DNA from: Pseudomonas thermotolerans DSM 14292
GTDB lineage: Bacteria > Pseudomonadota > Gammaproteobacteria > Pseudomonadales > Pseudomonadaceae
Length of the DNA: 51,287 nucleotides
NCBI RefSeq assembly: GCF_000364625.1
Contig: NZ_KB822622.1
Coordinates: forward strand, 1-51,287
Reading direction: 5' to 3'
Shown piece after piece: positions 7,771 to 16,892 of this stretch. Numbering within the stretch: the first letter of the stretch is position 1; the number at the start of each line of letters is the position of its first letter. The translations under genes were made by a program, and so were the position numbers. Under the pieces are notes generated by a model that saw only the letters and a program-made list of their open reading frames with translations, was not told the origin of the DNA and searched no databases.

Positions 7771-8835
7771 ATGACCACGAGCATTCCTTCCATCGCCGCC
7801 GCCTACGACGAGGCACCCGTGACCCTGCTCCGCCGGCGCCGCCTGCTGCTGCTCGGCGGCCTGCTGGCACTGGCCTTCGCGCTGCCGCCGCTGCTCGGCA
7901 GCGACTACTGGCTGAACGCCATTCTGATTCCCTTCCTGGTGCTGTCCCTGGCTGGGTTGGGACTCAACCTGCTGACCGGCTACACCGGGCAGACCTCGGT
8001 GGGCGCCGCCGGCTTCATGGCGGTGGGGGCCTTCGCCACCTATGGCCTGCTGCTGCGCGTGCCGGGCCTACCGCTGCCCCTGGCGCTGCTCGGCGGCGGG
8101 CTGATCGCCGCGGCGGTGGGCTGGCTGTTCGGCATCCCCAGCGCGCGGATCAAGGGCTTCTACCTGATGGTCACCACCCTGGCCGCGCAGTTCTTCCTCG
8201 AGTGGGTGTTCGCCAAGTTCCCCTGGTTCTACAACCATGCCTCCTCGGGGACCATCAGCGCGCCGCGCCTGGAACTGTTCGGCTACAACCTGGCCACGCC
8301 GGCCGGCCGCTACCTGCTGGCGCTGTCCTGCGTGGTGCTGCTCACCTGGGTGGCGCACAACCTGGTGCGCAGCCAGATCGGCCGCAACTGGATGGCGATC
8401 CGCGACATGGACACCGCCGCCGCGGTGATTGGCATCCCGGTGGAGCGCTACAAGCGCCAGGCCTTCGCGGTGAGCTCCTTCTACCTGGGCATCGCCGGCG
8501 CGCTCTGGGCCTTCGCCTATCTGGGCACCGCCAGCGCCGGCAGCTTCGACATCAACCGCTCGTTCCAGATCCTGTTCATCATCATCATCGGCGGCATGGG
8601 CAGCATCGCCGGCAACTTCCTCGGCGCCGCCTTCATCAGCCTGCTGCCGATCTTTCTCAACCATGCCGGGCAATGGCTGTCCGGCGGCCACGTCGATACC
8701 GGCCAGCTGCAGAACCTGCAGAAGGTGATCTTCGGCGCGCTGATCATCTGGTTCCTGGTCAAGGAGCCGGAAGGCTTGATCCGCCTGCTCCGCAACCTCG
8801 CTGAACGCTTGCGGCGCTGGCCCCTGCGTTTCTGA
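7771..8835 (+). CDS. LIV-type ABC transporter permease (LivM-like)
   Basis: This 354-residue membrane protein has a hydrophilic N-terminus of about 25 residues, then LivM hallmarks: LNAILIPFLVLSLAGLGLNL, LLTGYTGQTSVGAAGFMAVGAF, GRNWMAIRDMDTAAAVIGI, and LFIIIIGGMGSIAGNFLGAAF. It is the second channel subunit beside LivH, starting 3 nt after the LivH stop. It is clearly paralogous to the protein at 20881-21948. Confidence 0.9.
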   Translation: MTTSIPSIAAAYDEAPVTLLRRRRLLLLGGLLALAFALPPLLGSDYWLNAILIPFLVLSLAGLGLNLLTGYTGQTSVGAAGFMAVGAFATYGLLLRVPGLPLPLALLGGGLIAAAVGWLFGIPSARIKGFYLMVTTLAAQFFLEWVFAKFPWFYNHASSGTISAPRLELFGYNLATPAGRYLLALSCVVLLTWVAHNLVRSQIGRNWMAIRDMDTAAAVIGIPVERYKRQAFAVSSFYLGIAGALWAFAYLGTASAGSFDINRSFQILFIIIIGGMGSIAGNFLGAAFISLLPIFLNHAGQWLSGGHVDTGQLQNLQKVIFGALIIWFLVKEPEGLIRLLRNLAERLRRWPLRF

Positions 8836-8903
8836 ACCCGATCCTGACTCGACCCGACCACGGGAGGGACGCCACGCCAACACGACAGACAAAAGAGAAT
8901 CCC

Positions 8904-10232
8904 ATGCGCAAGACCCTGATCGCGACCCTTTGTGCCCTTGGCCTGCAGGCCGGTTTGCCGGCCCAGTCCTGGGCGGCCGCCGACCAACAGTTCATCCCGC
9001 TACCCACCTACCGGGTCGGCCCCTACGCCTCCAGCGGCATTCCCTGGTGGGCCGGCACCCTCGATTACCTGCGTTACGTCAACGAGGTGGAAGGGGGCGT
9101 CAACGGTGTCAAGCTGGTCTGGCAGGAGTGCGAGACCGAGTGGAGCGTCGATCGCACGGTGGAATGCTACGAGCGCCACAAGAACGGCCTGGACGGCGCG
9201 CCGGTGGCCTTCTTCATCACCCACAGCACCCCGGCCTCCTACGCGCTGATGGAGCGCGGCCATGCCGACCGCATCCCGTTGCTCGATCCGGCCGGCGGGC
9301 GCACCGAGTCCACCGACGGCAGCGTCTTCCCCTACGCCTTCCCGCTGCTGCTCACCTACTACGGCCAGGCCTCGGTGGGCATCAACTACATCGCCCAGCG
9401 CGAGGGCGGCTTCGACAAGCTCAAGGGCAAGAAGATCGCCACCGTCTACCACGACTCGCCCTACGGGCGGGAAACCCAGGCGGCGATCGAGCTGCTGGCC
9501 AAGAAGTACGGCTTCGAGAACATCCAGATCCCGGTGGCCCACCCCGGCAACGAGCAGTCCGCGCAGTGGCGCCAGGTCCGTCAGGAGAAGCCCGACTGGG
9601 TGTTCCTGCGCACCTGGGGCGTGTCCACCCCGGTGGCGATCAAGACCGCGGCGCGCTTCGGCTACCCGGTGGAGCGGATCATCGGCGACGTCTGGGCCGG
9701 CTCCGAGGCCGACGTGCTGCCCGCCGGGGCGGCCGCCAAGGGCTATCAGGCGCTGGCTCCCTTCCCGGGCGGCGCCGACTTCGAGATCCACAAGCGCCTG
9801 AAGGAGCACATCCTCGACCAGGGCAAGAGCGACCTCAAGGACCCGAGCTTCTTCGGCAAGGTCTACTACAACATCGGCCTGGTCAACGCCGCGATCATGG
9901 TCGAGACCCTGCGTGCCGGGCAGGCCAGGTTCGGCAACCGGGCGCTCAATGGCGAGGAAGGGCGCTGGGCGTTGGAGCATCTCAAGGTGGACGAGGCGCG
10001 CCTCAAGGAGATCGGCTTCGACGGTCTGCTGCAGCCGCTCGAACTGTCCTGCGCCGACCACGAGGGCGGCGGCGCGGCGCGCGTCCAGCAGTGGGACGGC
10101 GAGAAGTGGGTGCTGGTGACCGACTGGATCCAGGCCGACCGCGAGACCCTGCGCCCGCTGATCGACGCCAAGTCCACCGCCTACGCCGCGGAGAAGGGCA
10201 TCACCCCGCGCGACTGCCGCGCCGAGGGCTGA
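8904..10232 (+). CDS. Periplasmic substrate-binding protein of LIV-type transporter, first of a tandem pair
   Basis: This 442-residue precursor has a signal peptide (about residues 1-26, ending WAA), followed by a type I periplasmic binding fold (Peripla_BP_6 type) with YRVGPYASSGIPWW, KGKKIATVYHD and a CADHEGGGAARVQQWDGEKW C-terminal region. It delivers ligand to LivH/LivM. Most of its length closely matches the next gene, but the ligand-facing stretch near residues 100-130 differs (AFFITHSTPASY, PLLDPAGGRTEST versus VYHPNGAPAAY, PLITLGYGRTEAT). This suggests a different ligand preference. Confidence 0.88.
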   Translation: MRKTLIATLCALGLQAGLPAQSWAAADQQFIPLPTYRVGPYASSGIPWWAGTLDYLRYVNEVEGGVNGVKLVWQECETEWSVDRTVECYERHKNGLDGAPVAFFITHSTPASYALMERGHADRIPLLDPAGGRTESTDGSVFPYAFPLLLTYYGQASVGINYIAQREGGFDKLKGKKIATVYHDSPYGRETQAAIELLAKKYGFENIQIPVAHPGNEQSAQWRQVRQEKPDWVFLRTWGVSTPVAIKTAARFGYPVERIIGDVWAGSEADVLPAGAAAKGYQALAPFPGGADFEIHKRLKEHILDQGKSDLKDPSFFGKVYYNIGLVNAAIMVETLRAGQARFGNRALNGEEGRWALEHLKVDEARLKEIGFDGLLQPLELSCADHEGGGAARVQQWDGEKWVLVTDWIQADRETLRPLIDAKSTAYAAEKGITPRDCRAEG

Positions 10233-10270
10233 AGCCACCCCCTCATCACCAGCAAGCGAGAATCCGAACC

Positions 10271-11605
10271 ATGCAAGCCATCCGCAAACATGGCCTGGCC
10301 GCGGCGTCCCTGGCGCTGCTGCTGGCCGCCGCGCCGCCCGTGTCGGCGGCGCCCGGCGAACAGTTCCTCCCGCTGGCCACCTACCGGGTCGGTGCCTATG
10401 CCTCCAGCGGCATCCCGGTATGGGCCGGGATGATCGACTACCTGCGCTACATCAACGAGGTGGAGGGCGGGATCAACGGCGTCAAGCTGGTCTGGCAGGA
10501 GTGCGAGACCGAATGGACCGCGGAGAAGGGCATCGAGTGCTACGAGCGCTTCAAGAACGGCCTGAATGGCGCCCCGGTGGCGGTCTACCATCCCAACGGC
10601 GCGCCGGCCGCCTATGCCCTGAGCGACAAGGCCGCTGCCGACCGCATCCCGCTGATCACCCTGGGTTACGGGCGAACCGAGGCCACCGACGGCAGCGTCT
10701 TCCCCTACAACTTCCCGGTGATGCTGACCTTCTACAGCGAGGCCTCGGTGGTGATCAACTACATCGCCCAGCGCGAGGGCGGCTTCGACAAGCTCAAGGG
10801 CAAGAAGATCGCCACCGTCTACCACGACTCGGCCTACGGCCGGGAAACCCAGGGCCCGCTCAAGCTGCTGGCCGAGAAGTACGGCTTCGAGAACATCCAG
10901 ATCCCGGTGGCCGACCCCGGCAACGAGCAGTCCGCGCAATGGCGCCAGGTGCGTCAGGCCAAGCCCGACTGGGTGTTCCTGCGCACCTGGGGGGTGTCCA
11001 CCCCGGTGGCGATCAAGACCGCGGCGCGCTTCGGCTTTCCGGTGGAGCGGATCATCGGCGACATCTGGGCCAGTTCCGACGAGGACGTGCTGCCCGCCGG
11101 GGACGCCGGCAAGGGCTACCTGGCGCTGACCCCCTATCCGGGCGGCGCCGACTTCGAGATCCACAAGCGCCTGAAGGAGCACATCCTCGACCAGGGCAAG
11201 AGCGACCTCAAGGACCCGAAGAGCTTCGGCAGCGTCTACTACAACTCCGGGCTGGTCAACGCCGCCATCGCCGTGGAGGCGATTCGCGCCGGGCAGGCCA
11301 GGTTCGGCAACCGCCCGCTCACCGGCGACGAGGGCCGCTGGGGGCTGGAGCACCTCCGGCTGGACGAGGCGCGCCTCGAGGAGATGGGCTTCCTCGGCCT
11401 GCTGCAGCCGCTCGAGCTGTCCTGCTCCGACCACGAGGGCGGCGGCGCGGCTAAGGTGCAGCAGTGGGACGGCGAGAAGTGGAACCTGATCACCGACTGG
11501 GTGGCTGCCGACCGCGCGACCCTGCGTCCGCTGATCGACGCCAAGTCCGCCGAGTACGCTCGCGAGAAGGGCGTCATCCCGCGCGACTGCCGCGCCGAAC
11601 AGTGA
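10271..11605 (+). CDS. Periplasmic substrate-binding protein of LIV-type transporter, second of a tandem pair
   Basis: This 444-residue precursor has a signal peptide (about 1-28, ending VSAAPG) and the same fold as the preceding gene, 38 nt downstream of it. Long identical stretches (for example EGGFDKLKGKKIATVYHDS and PDWVFLRTWGVSTPVAIKTA) show a recent tandem duplication. The start is the ATG at 10271; the frame is open far upstream only because it runs antiparallel-codon style through the first copy. Cysteines near the C-terminus (SCSDH, PRDCRAEQ) are shared with the other two binding proteins of the island. Confidence 0.88.
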   Translation: MQAIRKHGLAAASLALLLAAAPPVSAAPGEQFLPLATYRVGAYASSGIPVWAGMIDYLRYINEVEGGINGVKLVWQECETEWTAEKGIECYERFKNGLNGAPVAVYHPNGAPAAYALSDKAAADRIPLITLGYGRTEATDGSVFPYNFPVMLTFYSEASVVINYIAQREGGFDKLKGKKIATVYHDSAYGRETQGPLKLLAEKYGFENIQIPVADPGNEQSAQWRQVRQAKPDWVFLRTWGVSTPVAIKTAARFGFPVERIIGDIWASSDEDVLPAGDAGKGYLALTPYPGGADFEIHKRLKEHILDQGKSDLKDPKSFGSVYYNSGLVNAAIAVEAIRAGQARFGNRPLTGDEGRWGLEHLRLDEARLEEMGFLGLLQPLELSCSDHEGGGAAKVQQWDGEKWNLITDWVAADRATLRPLIDAKSAEYAREKGVIPRDCRAEQ

Positions 11606-11617
11606 AGGAGAGTGGCC

Positions 11618-12388
<771 letters not shown>

Positions 12389-12418
12389 TCCAGGCAGCCT
12401 TCGCTTGTCCACGGCTTT

Positions 12419-12451
12419 GCCCCGCAGCTTTCGGGCCGCGGGGCTTTTTTT
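12419..12451 (+). terminator. Intrinsic terminator of operon 1
   Basis: GCCCCGC (12419-12425) pairs with GCGGGGC (12438-12444), followed by seven T. Confidence 0.8.
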
Positions 12452-12470
12452 GCAGCTTTTGGTCTCGGGC

Positions 12471-12503
12471 AAGAAAAAGCCCCGGCCGCGCTAACGGCCG
12501 GGG
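12471..12503 (-). terminator. Intrinsic terminator of the ompW-sfnB operon
   Basis: The perfect 9-bp stem CCCCGGCCG/CGGCCGGGG (12480-12488, 12495-12503) is followed on the minus strand by a T-rich run (plus-strand aagaaaaag at 12471-12479). It sits 12 nt beyond the stop codon of the sfnB-like gene. Confidence 0.75.
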
Positions 12504-12514
12504 TGACGCCCTCG

Positions 12515-13759
12515 TCAGTTCCAGGGATGGCGCGGCGGCTTGACGCCGTTCAGCAGGTAGTTGCCGAGGATGTGGTACTTCCAGCGCACCGGGTCGTGCA
12601 GGGTGTGCACCCGGGCGTTGCGCCAGTGGCGGTCCAGGCCGTACTCCTCCAGGGTGGAGCGCGCGCCGGCCAGCTCGAACAGGCGGTTGCTGGCGAGGAT
12701 GGCTACCTCGGTGGTCAGCACCTTGGCCTCGGCGGTGCGAATCGAGGCTTCCGCCACGCTGTCCTCGCTCGGCTCGCGCAGGGCCAGGTCGATGGCGTCG
12801 GCGGCCAGGTCGAGGACCGCCTCGGCGGCGCGCAGGCGGACCTGCAGGTCGCCGAGCTGCTGGAGGATGTAGGGATCCTCGCTGGCCTTCTCCAGTCCCG
12901 AGTCGATCCATGGCCGGGTATGCCGACGCACGTAGTCCAGGGTGTCGTCCAGGGCGCCGCGGGCCAGCCCGGCGTCGATGGCGGCCTGGATGAACTGGGA
13001 GATGGGCCCGCCGGCGGTGGGCCGCTCGAAGGCCTTCCAGATCGGCACCACGCGGCTGGCCGGCACGCGTACCTGGTCGATCAGCACGGTGCCACTGGCG
13101 GTGGTGCGCTGGCCGAAGCTGGACCAGTCGTTGATCACCTTGAGCCCGGGGGTATCGCGCGGCACCACGGCCAGCTGCGGGCGGCCCTCGGCGTCCACCG
13201 CCACGATGGGAATCCAGTGGGCGAGCAGGGCGCCGGTGGAGAAGAACTTCTGACCGCTCACCACGAAGCCGTCGCCGTCGGGCTCGATGCGTGTCTGGAA
13301 GTCCGCCACGTTCTTGCTGGAGCGCTCGGAGAAGGCGTTGCCGAAGCGTGCCCCGGACAGCGCCAGGTCGAAGAAGAAGCGCTTCTGCTCCTCGCTGGCA
13401 TCGAAGCCGATGTGGGCGAGCACCACGAAGTGGTTCTGCGGCAGCTGGCCGAGGGAACCGTCGGCCGCGGAGATCAGCTTGAACACCTCGCCGACCGTGC
13501 GGTAGCTGGCGCCCAGGCCGCCGTATTCCCTGGGCACCACGATGCTCCACAGGCCGCTCTGGGAGAAGGCATCCAGCTCGGCGACCGGCAGCCGCCGCTC
13601 GCGGTCGCGCTGGATGGCCTCGCGGCGGAACTCGGCGGCCAGGCGGCGCGCCGTGGCGATGGCCTCGGCCTCGCTGGTCAGACGTCGGGCCGGGGTGGCC
13701 GGCTGGACTTGCAGGTAGGGATCGGCCTGGCCGGTCGGGATGTCGTGCAGTTCGCTCAT
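12515..13759 (-). CDS. sfnB: SfnB-family flavin-dependent sulfur acquisition oxidoreductase
   Basis: This 414-residue protein has the acyl-CoA dehydrogenase fold. Features are IVVPREYGGLGASYRTVGEV in the N-terminal domain, FGNAFSERSSKNVADF, VSGQKFFSTGALLAHWIPI, SSFGQRTTASGTVLIDQVRV, and the C-terminal DRHWRNARVHTLHDPVRWKY. The last motif is shared with the DszC/SfnB/MsuC monooxygenases rather than true dehydrogenases. These enzymes use FMNH2 and oxygen to oxidise sulfur compounds. It is second in an operon with the OmpW-like gene (11 nt gap), with an AAGGAG upstream of its ATG. Its precise substrate has not been clear in the literature I recall. Confidence 0.75.
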   Translation of the reverse strand: MSELHDIPTGQADPYLQVQPATPARRLTSEAEAIATARRLAAEFRREAIQRDRERRLPVAELDAFSQSGLWSIVVPREYGGLGASYRTVGEVFKLISAADGSLGQLPQNHFVVLAHIGFDASEEQKRFFFDLALSGARFGNAFSERSSKNVADFQTRIEPDGDGFVVSGQKFFSTGALLAHWIPIVAVDAEGRPQLAVVPRDTPGLKVINDWSSFGQRTTASGTVLIDQVRVPASRVVPIWKAFERPTAGGPISQFIQAAIDAGLARGALDDTLDYVRRHTRPWIDSGLEKASEDPYILQQLGDLQVRLRAAEAVLDLAADAIDLALREPSEDSVAEASIRTAEAKVLTTEVAILASNRLFELAGARSTLEEYGLDRHWRNARVHTLHDPVRWKYHILGNYLLNGVKPPRHPWN

Positions 13760-13770
13760 GGGCGTCTCCT

Positions 13771-14376
13771 TCAGAAGCGGTAGGCGAGGTTGAGGCTGTA
13801 GACGAAGGGATCGACGTCGACGCTGCCGACCCGTTGGCCGTCGATCTTCACGTCGCTGTCGATGCGCGCGTAACGCAGGTCGGCGCCCAGGCTCCAGTGT
13901 TCGTCTAGGGTGAGGTCGAGGCCGGCCTGCAGGGCCAGGCCCCAGGAGTCGGACAGTTCCAGCTTGGCGCCGTTGTCCAGGTGCTCGTCGTAGAAGTAGG
14001 TGTAATTGACCCCCACCCCGACGAAGGGGCGGAGCTGCGCCTCGGGGGCGAAGTGCCACTGCAGCGAGACGATCGGCGGCAGTTGCCTGGTGTCGCCCAC
14101 CTTGGCGCCGTTGAGCTTGATGTCGTGGAGGAACGGCAGGCCGCCGAGCACGTCGAGGGCCAGGTTGGGGGTGAAGAAGTAGACCAGGTTGAAGGTCGGC
14201 CCGGTGTCGGAGTCGATGTCCACCTCGCCGGGCAGGATGCTGCCGGGGTCGGAGGTGGGGACGATCTTGCTGACCCCGAGGCGCAGCAGCCAGGGGCTGT
14301 CGGCGGCCAGGGACGGGGTGCCGCAGCCGAGCGCCAGGCTGCCGATCAGCAGGTGACGGAACCAGTGTCGTGGCAT
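13771..14376 (-). CDS. OmpW-family outer membrane protein
   Basis: This 201-residue precursor has a signal peptide (about residues 1-25, ending LAA), then WLLRLGVSKIVP and a small beta-barrel ending in YSLNLAYRF with terminal phenylalanine. PFVGVGVNYTYFYDE is typical of the OmpW family of 8-stranded barrels, which carry hydrophobic molecules across the outer membrane. As the first gene downstream of a sigma-54-like promoter and co-transcribed with sfnB, it may help admit a hydrophobic organosulfur compound; that is inference. Confidence 0.85.
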   Translation of the reverse strand: MPRHWFRHLLIGSLALGCGTPSLAADSPWLLRLGVSKIVPTSDPGSILPGEVDIDSDTGPTFNLVYFFTPNLALDVLGGLPFLHDIKLNGAKVGDTRQLPPIVSLQWHFAPEAQLRPFVGVGVNYTYFYDEHLDNGAKLELSDSWGLALQAGLDLTLDEHWSLGADLRYARIDSDVKIDGQRVGSVDVDPFVYSLNLAYRF

Positions 14377-14474
14377 GGGATGCTTCCTTGTCTGTTGCAG
14401 GGAGTCGGCGCGCGTCTGGACGCGCCGGTTGGTGCGCTGCGTCCGTTCGTCCGGTGGACAGGCCAGGTGGGCAT

Positions 14475-14490
14475 CGCATCATCCGTGCCA
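14475..14490 (-). promoter_or_regulatory. Sigma-54 promoter for the ompW-sfnB operon
   Basis: On the minus strand the sequence is TGGCACG-GATG-ATGCG, with GG and GC exactly 10 nt apart. The -24 GG complements 14488-14489. The OmpW start codon is about 100 nt downstream. Confidence 0.65.
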
Positions 14491-14542
14491 ATGGCTAATT
14501 GGTTGATTTGGAAGTCTTTTTCGTTTTTGTGGGGAGGCGCCG

Positions 14543-14591
14543 CTGTGCGTGGCGCAGCACTCTGTAGGCGGCCCTGTTGCCCGGCGGGCAG
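14543..14591. promoter_or_regulatory. Paired SfnR-type upstream sites for ompW-sfnB
   Basis: CTGTGCGTGGCGCAGCAC (14543-14560) and CTGTTGCCCGGCGGGCAG (14574-14591) are 31 bp apart. The nearer one is 54 bp from the -24 GG of the minus-strand promoter. Confidence 0.55.
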
Positions 14592-14603
14592 CCGGCGGAC
14601 ATG

Positions 14604-14626
14604 AAAAGGCCGGCACAAGGCCGGCC
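14604..14626 (-). terminator. Intrinsic terminator of the DszC-like gene
   Basis: GGCCGGC (14608-14614) pairs with GCCGGCC (14620-14626) around a 5-nt loop. On the minus strand it is followed by TTTT. It sits 20 nt beyond the stop codon at 14646. Confidence 0.6.
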
Positions 14627-14645
14627 TCGCTGGGGTAGGGGAGAC

Positions 14646-15890
14646 TCAGGCCTGCTTGGCGCCGCCGCCGATCTGCCAGACGTAGGGCGGTTCGCTGCCG
14701 TTGACCTCCCAGTCGCCGATGATCCGCTCCTTGTAGATCAGCGGGTTGTGGGAGGCCGCGGTGCGCGCGTTGCGCCAGTGGCGGTCGAGCTGCTTGGCGG
14801 TGCTGGTGCCCGAGGCGCCCAGGGCGTTGAACAGGTCGGTGGTGGCGCGCAGTACCAGTTCGGCGACCGCCACCTGGGCCTGGGCGGACTCCAGCTCGGC
14901 GAAGATGTTGGCCTGGCGTTCGGCCTCGGCGTCGCCGCCGAAACGGCTCTCGTAGGCGCGCTGCGCGGTCAGCGCGGCGCGCAGGGTGGCGGCCTCGGCG
15001 GCATAGACCTGGCCGGAGGCCTTGCCGATTACCTGCAGCACCTGCGGGTCCTGGCTCACCGCCGGGGCGTTGCCGTGGCTGAAGATACGTGTGCGCTTGC
15101 CCACCTCGGCGGCGAAGTCGCGCACCGCGGCGCGCCCGGAGCCGGCCAGCACGGCGAGCAGGACCAACTGGTAGAAGGCCGTCTGGTATTTGAAGCGGGT
15201 GGCGAAGTCGATGATGTTTTCTTCCTCGACCACCGCGTCCTCGAACACCGAGGTACCGCTGCCGGTGGTGCGCTGGCCGAAGCCGTCCCAATCGTCGCTC
15301 TGCTTGACCCCCGGCTGGTGGGTGCTGATCGCGGCGATCACGTCGCCTCCGGTGTCGTCGCGGCGGGCGAACAGGTCGATCCAGTCGGAGAAGATGCTCC
15401 CGGTGCTGTAGTACTTGGTGCCGTTGACCACCCATTTGTCGCCCTTGCGCGAGACGCGGGTGAGTACGTCGCCGATCTTCACCGAGCCGATCTCGGTCCA
15501 GGCGCAGCCGACCAGGTCGCCGGCTACGAAGCGCTTGAACCAGACCTCCTGGGACGCGTTGGCGTGGGCGTTGAGGCGGTCCTCGACGAAGGCGAAGTGG
15601 CCGCGCAGGGCCTGGGGAATGTTGGAGTCGGCCTCGGCTAGCTCGATCAGCAGTTGGAACAGTTGGGGCAGAGAAGCGCCGGCGCCACCGAACTCGGTGG
15701 GCACGCGCACGGCGCCGAAGCCGGCCTGCTTCAGCCAGCCGATCTGCTCATGGGGCAGGGTGCGGTTGCGCTCGCGCTCCACGGCGCCCTCGGCGATGCG
15801 CTGGAAGATGGGCCGGAAGCGCGCCGCCAGGCTCTCGTAGTCGGTACCGGTGGAAAGCTGTGCGGGCAGGTGCTGCTGGTGAACGGTCAT
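14646..15890 (-). CDS. DszC-like FMNH2-dependent monooxygenase (acyl-CoA dehydrogenase fold)
   Basis: This 414-residue protein has FGAVRVPTEFGGAGASLPQLFQ, GCAWTEIGSVKIGD, VVNGTKYYSTGSIFSDWIDL, DDWDGFGQRTTGSGTSVFED and a C-terminal DRHWRNARTAASHNPLIYK. These place it with DszC (dibenzothiophene monooxygenase) and SfnB/MsuC-type enzymes that oxygenate sulfur with reduced flavin supplied by a partner. The start ATG at 15890 has GGAG about 8 nt upstream; longer frames add an unrelated leader. It stands alone between a terminator (14604-14626) and its own sigma-54-like promoter, back to back with the sfnFG operon. Reductase partners SfnF and MsuE are encoded nearby. Confidence 0.78.
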   Translation of the reverse strand: MTVHQQHLPAQLSTGTDYESLAARFRPIFQRIAEGAVERERNRTLPHEQIGWLKQAGFGAVRVPTEFGGAGASLPQLFQLLIELAEADSNIPQALRGHFAFVEDRLNAHANASQEVWFKRFVAGDLVGCAWTEIGSVKIGDVLTRVSRKGDKWVVNGTKYYSTGSIFSDWIDLFARRDDTGGDVIAAISTHQPGVKQSDDWDGFGQRTTGSGTSVFEDAVVEEENIIDFATRFKYQTAFYQLVLLAVLAGSGRAAVRDFAAEVGKRTRIFSHGNAPAVSQDPQVLQVIGKASGQVYAAEAATLRAALTAQRAYESRFGGDAEAERQANIFAELESAQAQVAVAELVLRATTDLFNALGASGTSTAKQLDRHWRNARTAASHNPLIYKERIIGDWEVNGSEPPYVWQIGGGAKQA

Positions 15891-15956
15891 CGGAATGCTC
15901 CTTGGCAAATGGGGGAAGGCGCCCCGACGGCTCGCGGCCGCCGGTTGCCGAGACCA

Positions 15957-15973
15957 GTGCACGGGGCGTGCCC
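15957..15973 (-). promoter_or_regulatory. Sigma-54 promoter for the DszC-like gene
   Basis: On the minus strand the sequence is GGGCACG-CCCC-GTGCA, with GG (complement of 15971-15972) and GC 10 nt apart. The start codon is about 70 nt downstream. Confidence 0.55.
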
Positions 15974-16029
15974 GATGGCCGAAAGCCAGGCGTCATGCGG
16001 CCTGGCGAGGTTTTCGCCGCTCCGGCGTG

Positions 16030-16077
16030 CTGTTCGCGGCCGGGCAGCTTGCTGATGCGCTGCTGACGGGGCAACAG
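16030..16077. promoter_or_regulatory. Paired SfnR-type upstream sites for the DszC-like gene
   Basis: CTGTTCGCGGCCGGGCAG (16030-16047) and CTGCTGACGGGGCAACAG (16060-16077) are exactly 30 bp apart. The nearer one is 58 bp from the -24 GG of the minus-strand promoter. Confidence 0.6.
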
Positions 16078-16115
16078 CCGCCGGTGATGTCGCTCGGCCA
16101 GCCGTCATGGCGCCG

Positions 16116-16163
16116 CTGTTGGCGGAGCAACAAGGGATCAGCAGCCTGCCCGCCCGGGCACAG
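16116..16163. promoter_or_regulatory. Paired SfnR-type upstream sites for the sfnFG operon
   Basis: CTGTTGGCGGAGCAACAA (16116-16133) and CTGCCCGCCCGGGCACAG (16146-16163) are exactly 30 bp apart. The nearer one ends 58 bp before the -24 GG (16221-16222), mirroring the pair for the divergent gene. Confidence 0.6.
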
Positions 16164-16219
16164 CGGTGGAATCCACCACGAATTTCATAACTCGTTGATA
16201 TTCCTTGAATTTCATGGGG

Positions 16220-16235
16220 TGGCACGCTTGCTGCT
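16220..16235 (+). promoter_or_regulatory. Sigma-54 promoter for operon 2 (sfnFG and transporter)
   Basis: TGGCACG-CTTG-CTGCT is a near-perfect -24/-12 element with GG-N10-GC. An AT-rich stretch (16180-16212) lies directly upstream. The sfnF ATG is about 60 nt downstream. Confidence 0.75.
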
Positions 16236-16293
16236 CAAGGCCTTGCAGCGGGTGTCCCGTCGACCCCGTGCAGAAAGAGGCCCTGGAAAGAAG

Positions 16294-16860
16294 ATGAGTA
16301 GAACCCTGAAGGTGGTGGCGGTTTCCGGCAGTCTGCAGACGCCGTCGCGCACCCTGGTCCTGGTCGAGGCGCTGCTCGAGCGTCTGGCCGAGCGGCTGCC
16401 TCTGGAGGTGCGCCTGGTGAAGCTGACCGACATAGGTCCGGACTTCGCCGGGGTATTGCGCCGCGAGGAGCTGCCGGCCGAAGTCCGCGAGCAGATCGCG
16501 GCCATCGAGACGGCGGACCTGCTGATCGCCGCCAGCCCCGTGTACCGCGCGTCCTACACCGGCCTGTTCAAGCACCTGTTCGACTTCGTGCACTACGAGG
16601 CGCTGCGCAACCGGCCGGTGCTGCTGGCCGCTACCGGCGGCTCGGAGCGCCACGCGCTGGTCATCGACCACCAGTTGCGCCCGCTGTTCGGCTTCTTCCA
16701 GGCCAACAGTCTGCCGCTCGGGGTGTACGCCACCGAGAGCGATTTCGACAACTACAGGATCGTCAGTCCCGCCCTCGAGGAGCGCATCGAGCGAGCCCTT
16801 GAGCCCCTGGTGGCGCTGTTCGACCGCCCGGCCTTGCGTCAGCCCGCCAGCCTCGTCTGA
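16294..16860 (+). CDS. sfnF: NAD(P)H-dependent FMN reductase, SfnF/MsuE type
   Basis: This 188-residue flavodoxin-like reductase has VVAVSGSLQTPSRT at the FMN phosphate loop, LLIAASPVYRASYTGLFKHLFD, and LLAATGGSERHALVIDHQLR, all typical of the MsuE/SsuE family. It reduces FMN with NAD(P)H and passes FMNH2 to a monooxygenase. Its position directly before sfnG matches the sfnFG pair described in Pseudomonas putida. A paralogue (MsuE-like) lies at 31564-32124. The start is the ATG at 16294 downstream of a GAAAGAAG stretch. Confidence 0.85.
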   Translation: MSRTLKVVAVSGSLQTPSRTLVLVEALLERLAERLPLEVRLVKLTDIGPDFAGVLRREELPAEVREQIAAIETADLLIAASPVYRASYTGLFKHLFDFVHYEALRNRPVLLAATGGSERHALVIDHQLRPLFGFFQANSLPLGVYATESDFDNYRIVSPALEERIERALEPLVALFDRPALRQPASLV

Positions 16861-16892
16861 GCACTGCCCCCCACTTCCCTACGGAGAATGTC

